NCBI RefSeq assembly: GCF_014650755.1
Contig: NZ_BMVO01000014.1
Location: 62,001 to 126,000, forward strand
DNA length: 64,000 nucleotides
Direction of reading: 5' to 3'
Source: Streptomyces chryseus
GTDB taxonomy: Bacteria > Actinomycetota > Actinomycetes > Streptomycetales > Streptomycetaceae
Below, in pieces: positions 42,148 through 49,362 of this stretch (the stretch's first letter is position 1; the number at the start of each line of letters is the position of its first letter). A model generated the notes under the pieces. It was not told where the DNA came from. It saw only the letters and a list, made by a program, of their open reading frames with translations, and did no database searches. A program made the translations under genes and the position numbers.

Positions 42148-43146
42148 ATGAAGTACACGCAACTCGGACGCACGGGTCTCAAGGTCAGCCGCCTCGTCCT
42201 CGGCACGATGAACTTCGGGCCGCAGACGAGCGAGGCGGACAGCCACAGCATCATGGACGCCGCTCTCGGGGCCGGCGTCAACTACTTCGACACCGCCAAC
42301 GCCTACGGTTGGGGCGCCAACAAGGGCCGTACCGAGGAGATCATCGGCTCCTGGTTCGCGAAGGGCGGCGACCGGCGGGACAAGACCGTCCTCGCCACCA
42401 AGGTGTACGCCAACATGTCGCTCGACGACGGCCCGCCCTGGCCCAACCACGACCGTCTCTCCGCCCTCAACATCCGCCGGTCCGTCGAGGCCAGCCTCAG
42501 GCGGCTGCGGACCGACCACCTCGACATCTACCAGTTCCACCACGTCGACCGGCACACGCCGTTCGAGGAGATCTGGCAGGCCGTCGACGTACTCGTCCAG
42601 CAGGGCAAGATCCTGTACGCCGGATCGTCGAACTTCGCAGGCTGGCACATCGCGCAGGCCAACGAGACCGCGCGGCGGGTCGGGTCGTACGGGCTGGTGA
42701 GCGAGCAGTGTCTCTACAACCTCGCCGAGCGTCGCGCCGAGATGGAGGTCATTCCGGCCGCGCGGGAGTACGGGCTCGGGGTCGTCCCGTGGTCGCCGCT
42801 GCACGGCGGGCTCCTCGGCGGCGTACTGCGCAAGGAGCGCGAGGGCGGGGCGGCGCGTTCCACGGCCGGACGGTCGGCCGACGCGCTCGCGAACACGACG
42901 GTACGGGCGCAGGTCCAGGCGTACGAGGATCTGCTCGGCAAGCACGGGATCGAACCCGGTGAGGCGGCCCTGGCCTGGCTGCTCACGCGGCCGGGGGTCA
43001 CCGGACCGATCGTCGGGCCGCGTACGGCGGAGCAGCTGGAGTCGGCGCTGCGAGCGGTCGAGCTGGAGCTGTCGGAGGAGGTGCTGGCGTCGCTGGACGA
43101 GATCTTCCCGGGGCCGGGACCGTCTCCCGAGGCCTTCGCCTGGTAG
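42148..43146 (+). CDS. aldo/keto reductase
   Basis: The 332-residue TIM-barrel NADPH enzyme shows the catalytic tetrad: Asp in VNYFDTANAYG, Tyr in the same segment, Lys in VLATKVY and His in YQFHHVDR. The cofactor region is PIVGPRTAEQLESAL. It belongs to the Tas/YajO-like group with broad carbonyl substrates. The start ATG 42148 has no strong ribosome site. The 319-base gap before it (41829-42147) shows no other gene. Confidence 0.92.
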   Translation: MKYTQLGRTGLKVSRLVLGTMNFGPQTSEADSHSIMDAALGAGVNYFDTANAYGWGANKGRTEEIIGSWFAKGGDRRDKTVLATKVYANMSLDDGPPWPNHDRLSALNIRRSVEASLRRLRTDHLDIYQFHHVDRHTPFEEIWQAVDVLVQQGKILYAGSSNFAGWHIAQANETARRVGSYGLVSEQCLYNLAERRAEMEVIPAAREYGLGVVPWSPLHGGLLGGVLRKEREGGAARSTAGRSADALANTTVRAQVQAYEDLLGKHGIEPGEAALAWLLTRPGVTGPIVGPRTAEQLESALRAVELELSEEVLASLDEIFPGPGPSPEAFAW

Positions 43147-43217
43147 GTACCAGAGCTGTACGGACGGCCGCCACAGGCGTCACCCGCCGCGGCGGCCTCC
43201 CGGCGGCCTCCGGACGG

Positions 43218-43289
43218 CCCACCGGTCACGGCCCACCGGTCCACCGGTCAGCCAGCCGGTCAGCCGGTCCACCGGTCAGCCGGTCACCC
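43218..43289. repeat. short direct repeats CACCGGTC / AGCCGGTC
   Basis: Nine or so copies of an 8-base unit ending CCGGTC run through the gap after the aldo/keto reductase gene. They may form alternative stems or serve as a transcription terminator. No gene is visible in 43147-43354. Confidence 0.55.
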
Positions 43290-43354
43290 AGCCATGCTCT
43301 CGGCCGCTCAAGCTCGCAACGGCACCGACCTCACACCCGGCCGCCGCCAACCCC

Positions 43355-43444
43355 TCACCCGCCGAACGCCGCCGCAACGGCGACGACGACGAACATCAGC
43401 ACAAGTACACCGGCCATGATCCGGTTTCTGCTCTTCGGGTCCAC
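43355..43444 (-). CDS. small membrane peptide, 29 residues, leaderless
   Basis: GTG 43444 opens a frame of VDPKSRNRIMAGVLVLMFVV followed by AVAAAFGG and a TGA stop: a basic start and one hydrophobic helix, as in many small Streptomyces membrane proteins. A -10-like TACGCT (43451-43456 on the minus strand) lies six bases upstream and no ribosome site exists, so a leaderless mRNA is likely. It is too short for ordinary gene finders. Confidence 0.5.
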   Translation of the reverse strand: MDPKSRNRIMAGVLVLMFVVVAVAAAFGG

Positions 43445-43558
43445 GCATCGAGCGTAACCGCCCCCCGGCACACCCCTCGCCCACCCCCTCGCACACCCTC
43501 TCGCACACCCCTCGCCGCCGCCCGCCCGCCGCCCGGCCGCGAGCCGCCCGCAAGCCCG

Positions 43559-44128
43559 TCAGTGCCCCAGCCCCCAGCGCCGCAGCACCTCGTACCTCGG
43601 TTGTGCGCCCCGCACACCGGGGGTCGGAGGGTTGCTGCGTACGAGAGCAAGCTCACCCACCATCCAGGCCGTGCCCTCGAAGTCGGCGAGGACGTCGGCG
43701 TACGGCCGCAGGTCGGTGTCGGAGCCGGTGCGGCTCCGGGCGATCGTCAGGTGGGCCTTGTACGCCCGGTGCTCCTCCATCGGCACCCCCGCCCGCCGGG
43801 CCGCCGCGTGCGCGCGGTCGGCGAGCATCCGCATCGCGTCGAGGCCGCCGGCCGCCCCGGCCCACAGGGCGCGGTTGCCGAAGTGGCCACCGCCGTGGAT
43901 GCGCAGCGGGAAGGGGTTCTGGCGGGCGGCGGCGCGGCCGAAGCGTCCCTCGACGGCGGGCAGGAGGTCGTCGTCCACCTCACCGAGGAAGGCGAGCGTG
44001 AAGTGCCAGCCGCTGTGCCCGGTCCAGCGCAGGCCGTCGTGGCCGGGAAGGGCGTGCAGGCGCCGCACGGCGACGGCGAGTTCGTCGACGGCGTCGGCGG
44101 GTGGCAGTACGGCGGCGAAGAGTCTCAT
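43559..44128 (-). CDS. thpR: RNA 2',3'-cyclic phosphodiesterase
   Basis: The 189-residue 2H-family enzyme has the two catalytic HxT motifs, HFTLAFLGE near residue 43 and HLTIARSR near residue 123, and a bilobal pattern. It opens RNA 2',3'-cyclic phosphates and is related to the LigT/ThpR ligase-phosphodiesterases. ATG 44128 (MRLFAAVLPPADAV) is the conserved start; the ribosome site is weak. Confidence 0.92.
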   Translation of the reverse strand: MRLFAAVLPPADAVDELAVAVRRLHALPGHDGLRWTGHSGWHFTLAFLGEVDDDLLPAVEGRFGRAAARQNPFPLRIHGGGHFGNRALWAGAAGGLDAMRMLADRAHAAARRAGVPMEEHRAYKAHLTIARSRTGSDTDLRPYADVLADFEGTAWMVGELALVRSNPPTPGVRGAQPRYEVLRRWGLGH

Positions 44129-44249
44129 ACGAACAGTTTCCGGCACACGGTGATCCTCAGGTGATCGACTGGTGATCGACTGCGGCCGTCGCCCACTCAC
44201 CTATGCACCTCCACTTTCACCTGCGCAGACACCATGCCAGCATGGCGGC

Positions 44250-44489
44250 ATGGCTACCAGGATGCTCAGCGTGCGCATAGACAGTGCCTCCCTTGAATCG
44301 ATCAAGGAGCGGGCCGCGGCCCGCGACATGACGGTCCAGGAGTACGTCGTCACAACGCTCCAGCGAGACGAGTTCGCCGAGCGGTACAAGGCGGCGGTGC
44401 TGGAGACATTCGAGTTGTACGGTGACGTGCTCGCCGAGGCAGATCTCGCGGACGACACTGCGCCCCGTACACAAGCCGATGCCGCATGA
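44250..44489 (+). CDS. ribbon-helix-helix antitoxin-like protein
   Basis: The 79-residue protein has an RHH motif: ATRMLSVRIDSASLESIKERA for the strand and first helix and MTVQEYVVTTLQRDEF for the second. It overlaps the next gene by four bases (ATGA), the usual antitoxin-first arrangement. It is likely to bind and repress its own promoter. A paralogous orphan RHH protein is encoded at 46971. Confidence 0.75.
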   Translation: MATRMLSVRIDSASLESIKERAAARDMTVQEYVVTTLQRDEFAERYKAAVLETFELYGDVLAEADLADDTAPRTQADAA

Positions 44490-44857
44490 CCCATCACCTC
44501 GACCTGAGCCAGCTGTTGTGGACCGCGGAACAAGTCCCCGGCGACCCTCAGGCGGACGACCTCGGCGTCCTGATCGCCGGGTCGGCCCGCACTCAGGCCA
44601 GGGCCTTCAACCACGAGGTCTACGGCTCGGTTCCGCTCAAAGCGGCCGCGCTCATGCAGACGCTGGCCCTGCTCGCCCCCTTGGAGCGCGGCAACAAGGC
44701 GTTCGCCTTCGCCGCGGCCCGCGCGTTCATGCGGGCGAACGGCTTGCGGATCCAGCCGCCCCCAGACGAACTGCGGAAGGTACTGGCTTCCCTCGCGCCG
44801 GGCGCCGCCGGCGTTCGGGCCCTGAGTGAGCATCTGCACCGCTGGGCTCAGCCATAG
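44486..44857 (+). CDS. Fic/Doc-like toxin, degenerate active site
   Basis: The 123-residue protein resembles Doc (death-on-curing) kinases: a helix ALMQTLALLAPLERGNKAFA in place of the Doc motif H-x-F-x-(D/N)-A-N-K-R, followed by an FARAFMRANGLRI-type helix. The catalytic His is absent (LLAPLERGNKAF), while GNK is kept, so the toxin could be inactive or use another mechanism. Coupling to the RHH gene supports a toxin-antitoxin pair, or a decayed one. Confidence 0.65.
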   Translation: MTHHLDLSQLLWTAEQVPGDPQADDLGVLIAGSARTQARAFNHEVYGSVPLKAAALMQTLALLAPLERGNKAFAFAAARAFMRANGLRIQPPPDELRKVLASLAPGAAGVRALSEHLHRWAQP

Positions 44858-44927
44858 CCACCTCGCACAGAGCCGTGCCCCTCACACACCCGTGCCCCTC
44901 ACACACTCGCGCCCCGGACACACCCGC

Positions 44928-44954
44928 GCCCCGGACACCACGAGTGTCCGGGGC
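44928..44954. terminator. terminator between the toxin and MFS genes
   Basis: GCCCCGGACAC and GTGTCCGGGGC form an 11-bp stem with a five-base loop. Tandem CCTCACACACCCGTGCC-type repeats precede it. Confidence 0.75.
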
Positions 44955-44992
44955 TACGTCGTGGGGCTCCAGGAGCGGGCGTCACCGCCCCG

Positions 44993-46381
44993 TCACGCCA
45001 CCGTCGTGAGTTCCTTCGCGCGTACGCCGTCGTCCTTCTGCCGGAGCGGGACCTTGGGGACGAACGCCACGTGCTGGTGCCCCCGCCGCAGGTCCAGCTT
45101 CAGGCGCAGGCCCCCGAGGCGCGCCAGTACGAGCGCCACTCCCGCGCCCGCCAGCAGCGAGATCGTGCCGCCCGTCGCGAAGCCGACGCGGGCGCCGTAC
45201 GTGTCGGTCACCCAGCCGAGGAGGGGCGCGCCCAGCGGCGTACCGCCGGCGAAGACCATCATGTAGAGGCTCATCACGCGGCCCCGCATCACGGGGTCGG
45301 TGGCCATCTGCACGGTCGTGTTGGCGGTGACGTTGACCGTCAGGCCCAGCATGCCGATCGGCACCAGCAGCACCGCGAACAGCCACAGGGACGGCGAGAA
45401 CGACGCCGTGATCTGGAGCAGACCGAAGGCCATCGCCGCGGCCACCAGCATCCGCAGCCGCGAGGAGCGGCGGCGGGCGGAGAGCAGCGCGCCGGCCAGG
45501 GAGCCGGCCGCCATCAGGATGTTGAAGAAGGAGTACAGCCCGGCGCCGCCGTCGAAGACGCCGTCGGCGAAGGCGCTCAGCCAGATCGGGAAGTTGAAGC
45601 CGAACGTGCCGACGAAGCCGACCAGGACGATCGGCCAGATCAGCTCGGGGCGGCTTGAGACGTACCGCAGGCCCTCCCGGAGCTGGCCCTTGCCGCGCGG
45701 CACCCTCTCCACCTTGTGCATCTCGCTGGTGCGCATGAGCAGCAGGCCGGCGAGCGGGGCGAGGAAGGACAGGCCGTTGAGCAGGAAGGCCCAGCCGCTG
45801 CCGACGGTCGTGATCAGCACACCCGCGACGGCGGGGCCGATCAGGCGGGCGGACTGGAAGTTCGCCGAGTTGAGGCTGACGGCGTTGCGCAGCTGGCCGG
45901 GGCCGACCATCTCGGACACGAACGACTGCCGTGCCGGGTTGTCGACGACCGTGACCATGCCGAGCAGGAACGCGATCAGGTACACGTGCCAGACCTGTAC
46001 GTGGCCGGACAGCGTGAGGGCGGCGAGCGCCACGCCGCACAGGCCCAGGGCGGCCTGGCTGAAGAGCAGAAGAGTGCGCTTCGAGTACCGGTCGGCGATG
46101 ACGCCGCCGTACAGGCCGAAGAGCAGCATCGGCAGGAACTGCAGGGCCGTCGTGATGCCGACGGCCGCGGCCGACCCGGTCAGGTCGAGCACCAGCCAGT
46201 CCTGGGTGATGCGGGACATCCAGGTGCCGGTGTTCGACACGACGGCGCCGGTGGCGAAGAGCCGGTAGTTCCGGATCTTCAGGGACGAGAACATGCCCGT
46301 CGTCCCGCGGTGTTCCTTGGTGAGAGTCTCGTGGTGGGTGTTCGGTGCGGGGGCGGAGTCTGCTCCGGATCCCGTACTCAA
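44993..46381 (-). CDS. MFS transporter of the EntS/enterobactin-exporter type
   Basis: The 462-residue membrane protein has twelve predicted helices and the MFS loop-2-type motif (GGVIADRYSKRTLLL near residue 93). MFS_3 members export siderophores or drugs. The start is TTG 46381, supported by AAGGAGG ten bases upstream. The MarR gene ends 31 bases before it and is co-directional, so MarR probably controls this transporter. Confidence 0.9.
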   Translation of the reverse strand: MSTGSGADSAPAPNTHHETLTKEHRGTTGMFSSLKIRNYRLFATGAVVSNTGTWMSRITQDWLVLDLTGSAAAVGITTALQFLPMLLFGLYGGVIADRYSKRTLLLFSQAALGLCGVALAALTLSGHVQVWHVYLIAFLLGMVTVVDNPARQSFVSEMVGPGQLRNAVSLNSANFQSARLIGPAVAGVLITTVGSGWAFLLNGLSFLAPLAGLLLMRTSEMHKVERVPRGKGQLREGLRYVSSRPELIWPIVLVGFVGTFGFNFPIWLSAFADGVFDGGAGLYSFFNILMAAGSLAGALLSARRRSSRLRMLVAAAMAFGLLQITASFSPSLWLFAVLLVPIGMLGLTVNVTANTTVQMATDPVMRGRVMSLYMMVFAGGTPLGAPLLGWVTDTYGARVGFATGGTISLLAGAGVALVLARLGGLRLKLDLRRGHQHVAFVPKVPLRQKDDGVRAKELTTVA

Positions 46382-46412
46382 AGTGGGTTCGCCTCCTTGG
46401 CGGCGCGCGGGG

Positions 46413-46850
46413 TCAGAGGTGGGCGAGCTTCTCCAGGACGGGGGCGGCAGCGCGCAGCTTCGCCCATTCGTCCTCGTCCAGACCTTCGGCGAGACCGGCC
46501 AGCCAGGCGTTCCGCTTGCGGCGGCTCTCTTCGAGCATCGCCTCGGCGGTCTCGGTCTGGCTGACCACCTTCTGCCGGCGGTCGTCAGGATGCGGCTCCA
46601 GCCTGACCAGTCCCTTGGCTTCCAGCAGCGCCACGATGCGGGTCATCGAGGGCGGCTGCACGTGCTCCTTGCGGGCCAGCTCACCGGGGGTGGCCGAGCC
46701 GCAGCGGGCGAGAGTGCCGAGCACCGACATCTCGGTGGGGCTCAACGATTCGTCGACGCGCTGATGCTTCAGGCGCCGGCCCAGCCGCATGACGGCCGAG
46801 CGCAGGGAGTTCACAGCGGCAGCGTTGCCGTCGTGCGACAGGTCAGGCAT
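46413..46850 (-). CDS. MarR-family regulator
   Basis: The 145-residue winged-helix protein has a helix LSPTEMSVLGTLARCGSATPG, the recognition helix PPSMTRIVALLEAKGLVRLE and a wing PHPDDRRQKVVSQTETAE. MarR proteins repress efflux genes and release DNA on binding aromatics. Its gene precedes the MFS gene. ATG 46850 has AGG nine bases upstream. Confidence 0.92.
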   Translation of the reverse strand: MPDLSHDGNAAAVNSLRSAVMRLGRRLKHQRVDESLSPTEMSVLGTLARCGSATPGELARKEHVQPPSMTRIVALLEAKGLVRLEPHPDDRRQKVVSQTETAEAMLEESRRKRNAWLAGLAEGLDEDEWAKLRAAAPVLEKLAHL

Positions 46851-46854
46851 GTAT

Positions 46855-46863
46855 TTAGCCTAA
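46855..46863. promoter_or_regulatory. TTAG-C-CTAA dyad upstream of marR
   Basis: A nine-base palindrome lies just before the marR start in a comparatively AT-rich stretch (ACTCATTACCCACACTAAAG follows). MarR proteins commonly bind such sites in their own promoter, so autoregulation is plausible. Confidence 0.45.
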
Positions 46864-46970
46864 CTCATTACCCACACTAAAGACCAGCCGTTTCGCAACC
46901 TCACCCGTACGAGTGAGTCAGCTCCGGAAAGTGACGCGCCGCCCGGGACGGGAACGTCACCCTGTCCCCC

Positions 46971-47153
46971 ATGGGATCGACAGTGCTCAGCCTGCGGATA
47001 GACGGCGAACTGCACGACCGCCTCCGGGACCATGCCGCGAAACGCGGAATGAGCGTCCAGGACTATGTGGTCCGGACGCTCATTCGCGACGACTTCGACG
47101 AACGCTTCAAGACGGCGGTCGACGAGACGGAGAAGTTCTACGGCCTCGCGTGA
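46971..47153 (+). CDS. orphan ribbon-helix-helix protein
   Basis: The 60-residue protein (MGSTVLSLRIDGELHDRLRD) shares the RHH layout and the phrase SVQDYVVRTLIRDDFDERFK with the antitoxin-like protein at 44250 (TVQEYVVTTLQRDEFAERYK), so the two are paralogues. No toxin gene follows. It may be a free regulator or the remnant of a second toxin-antitoxin pair. The ribosome site before ATG 46971 is weak. Confidence 0.65.
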   Translation: MGSTVLSLRIDGELHDRLRDHAAKRGMSVQDYVVRTLIRDDFDERFKTAVDETEKFYGLA

Positions 47154-47195
47154 GGCCGCCCCACACTCCACGGGCGCACGCCCCACGGGCGCGCC

Positions 47196-48653
47196 CTACG
47201 TGAGCTGGAGCGCCGGCATCAGGTAGTAGAAGGCGAAGACCGCCGACACCGCGTACATCGCCGCCGGCACCTCGCGCCCGCGTCCCGCCGCCAGCCGCAG
47301 TACGCAGAAGGCGACGAAGCCGATGCCGATGCCGTTCGTGATGGAGTACGTGAACGGCATCATCACCATGGTCAGGAACGCCGGAATCGCGAGCGTGTGG
47401 TCGCTCCAGTCGATGTCCTTGACCGAGCCCGACAGGATCAGGAAGCCGACCGCGACCAGAGCCGGCGTGGCGGCCTGCGACGGCACCATCGTGACCAGCG
47501 GCGTCAGGAACAGGCCCACGGCGAAGAGGCCGCCCGTGACGACGTTCGCCAGGCCCGTGCGCGCGCCCTCGCCCACTCCGGCGGTGGACTCCACGAAGCA
47601 GGTGGTGGCGGAGCTGGAGCTGGCGCCGCCGGCGGCGACCGCGATGCCGTCGATGAGCAGCACCTTGTTGACGCCCGGCAGGTTGCCCTTCTCGTCCAGC
47701 AGCTTGGCCTCGTCGCTGACACCGAGGATGGTGCCCATCGCGTCGAAGAAGCAGGACAGCAGCACGGTGAAGACGAAGAGGACGCCGGTCAGCAGGCCGA
47801 CCTTCTCGAAGCCGCCGAACAGGCTGACCTGGCCGACCAGGCCGAAGTCGGGCGAGGCCACCGGGTTGCCGGGCCACTCGGGTGTGGTCAGCCCCCAGCC
47901 GCCGGCCGGGATGTCGGCGACGGCGTTGACGACGAGGGCGACCACGGTCATCACGACGATGGAGATGAGGATCGCGCCCGGCACCTTGCGGACGATCAGC
48001 GCGAGCGTCAGCAGTACGCCGAGGACGAAGACCAGCACCGGCCAGCCGTTGAGGTGTCCGACGGCGCCGAGCTGGAGCGGGACGGTGGTGTGCGCGGCGT
48101 CCGGGATGCGGGAGACGAAGCCCGAGTCGACCAGGCCGATCAGCATGATGAACAGGCCGATGCCGATGGCGATGCCCTTGCGCAGGCTGAGCGGCACCGC
48201 GCTCATCACGCGCTCCCGCAGCCCGGTCGCCACGAGCAGCATCACGACGAATCCGGCGAGTACGACCATGCCCATCGCGTCGGCCCAGCTCATGCGGGGC
48301 GCGAGCTGGAGCGCGACGACGGTGTTGACGCCGAGGCCGGCCGCGAGGGCGATCGGCACGTTGCCGATGACACCCATGAGCAGCGTGGAGAACGCGGCCG
48401 TCAGCACGGTGGCGGTGACCAGCTGGCCGCCGTCGAGCTGGTGCCCGTACATGTCCTTCGCGCTGCCGAGGATGATCGGGTTCAGCACGATGATGTAGGC
48501 CATCGCGAAGAAGGTGGCGAGACCGCCCCGGATCTCGCGCGCGACGGTGGAGCCCCGCTCGGAGATCTTGAAGAAACGGTCGAGACCGTTCTGCGGCTCC
48601 GAGGGGGGCGGCGGCTGCTTGTCGTCGACCGGAGCCGTGACCGAGGGAGACAT
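47196..48653 (-). CDS. NCS2 purine permease (adenine/guanine/hypoxanthine type)
   Basis: The 485-residue symporter has about 12-14 helices and the NCS2 AzgA/PbuG features: GGLATFFAMAYIIVLNPIIL near residue 45, LGVNTVVAL near residue 107 and FVESTAGVGEGARTGLANV near residue 350. It imports purine bases with protons. ATG 48653 follows GAGGAC. Its 5' region contains a GTTCG-GA-CGAAC dyad. Confidence 0.93.
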   Translation of the reverse strand: MSPSVTAPVDDKQPPPPSEPQNGLDRFFKISERGSTVAREIRGGLATFFAMAYIIVLNPIILGSAKDMYGHQLDGGQLVTATVLTAAFSTLLMGVIGNVPIALAAGLGVNTVVALQLAPRMSWADAMGMVVLAGFVVMLLVATGLRERVMSAVPLSLRKGIAIGIGLFIMLIGLVDSGFVSRIPDAAHTTVPLQLGAVGHLNGWPVLVFVLGVLLTLALIVRKVPGAILISIVVMTVVALVVNAVADIPAGGWGLTTPEWPGNPVASPDFGLVGQVSLFGGFEKVGLLTGVLFVFTVLLSCFFDAMGTILGVSDEAKLLDEKGNLPGVNKVLLIDGIAVAAGGASSSSATTCFVESTAGVGEGARTGLANVVTGGLFAVGLFLTPLVTMVPSQAATPALVAVGFLILSGSVKDIDWSDHTLAIPAFLTMVMMPFTYSITNGIGIGFVAFCVLRLAAGRGREVPAAMYAVSAVFAFYYLMPALQLT

Positions 48654-48722
48654 GCGTGTCCTCATGCGGAAGAAGGGAAGCCAGAAGCCAAAGGAGTGAA
48701 TCGGAAGTGGTCGACCTTGGAC

Positions 48723-48734
48723 GTTCGGACGAAC
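48723..48734. promoter_or_regulatory. GTTCG-GA-CGAAC dyad in the purine permease upstream region
   Basis: A 12-base dyad lies 70 bases before the permease start in the AT-rich stretch 48715-48790 that should contain its promoter. No purine riboswitch-like fold was recognised. Confidence 0.35.
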
Positions 48735-48880
48735 AAAATCAGTCAGCCCAAAGCCGTTTCAGTATGAATACATAAGAGAAAGATCGCTATCTCCGCGCGT
48801 AGACCCTTGTCCCGGCAGGGCTCGGCAGAGCTCCCCCCGGGCCGGGCGAGCGCGGGGGGCGGCCCGCCTACACTGTCCCC

Positions 48881-49168
48881 ATGGCGAAGTGGACCCCCCA
48901 GCACGAGGCACCCGAGCCCCTTGAGGGGCCCGTCGTCGCCACCGTCGTCGGCGGCACGATTCTCTGGTTCGTCCTCTTCCTGGTGCAGCTCCCCTTCTAC
49001 GGCTGGTTCGACGACCGGGGCTGGGCGGGGTGGGTGTGGACCTGCCTGGCCGGCGCCGGACTCGGGCTGATCGGCATCTGGTACGTGCGCGGACGCGACG
49101 TGGCGATCAAGCGCGCGCAGGCCGCGCAGGCGGCCGAGCCGACCGACGCCCACCGCGACACCCCCTGA
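48881..49168 (+). CDS. DUF2530 membrane protein
   Basis: The 95-residue protein has two helices (VVATVVGGTILWFVLFLVQL and WAGWVWTCLAGAGLGLIGIW) around a short PFYGWFDDRG loop and a charged C-terminal tail. This pattern is DUF2530, an actinobacterial family of unknown role. The start ATG 48881 lies just downstream of a CACTGT-like promoter element. A small hairpin follows the stop. Confidence 0.85.
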   Translation: MAKWTPQHEAPEPLEGPVVATVVGGTILWFVLFLVQLPFYGWFDDRGWAGWVWTCLAGAGLGLIGIWYVRGRDVAIKRAQAAQAAEPTDAHRDTP

Positions 49169-49236
49169 CGCCCGCACACCGGACACCCGCCCGCCTGACG
49201 CCCGCACCCCCGGCGACCGCCACCCCCTGAGGCCCC

Positions 49237-49257
49237 GCCCCCCGGAAGGCGGGGGGC
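49237..49257 (+). terminator. terminator of the DUF2530 gene
   Basis: GCCCCCC and GGGGGGC pair around a seven-base loop, followed by TCCCCT. Confidence 0.55.
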
Positions 49258-49362
49258 TCCCCTACGCCCCAGGGCCCGTCCGCCCGCCCCGCCGTCACAC
49301 TCCGGTCCGATCTTCCGCCACCCGACGGGTCGATCGGCACATCCGGTCGTACCGTCGAAACC

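Noticed and set aside
48654..48880. Purine riboswitch before the NCS2 permease
   Set aside because: The region is AT-rich with a simple dyad but lacks the conserved purine aptamer junction.
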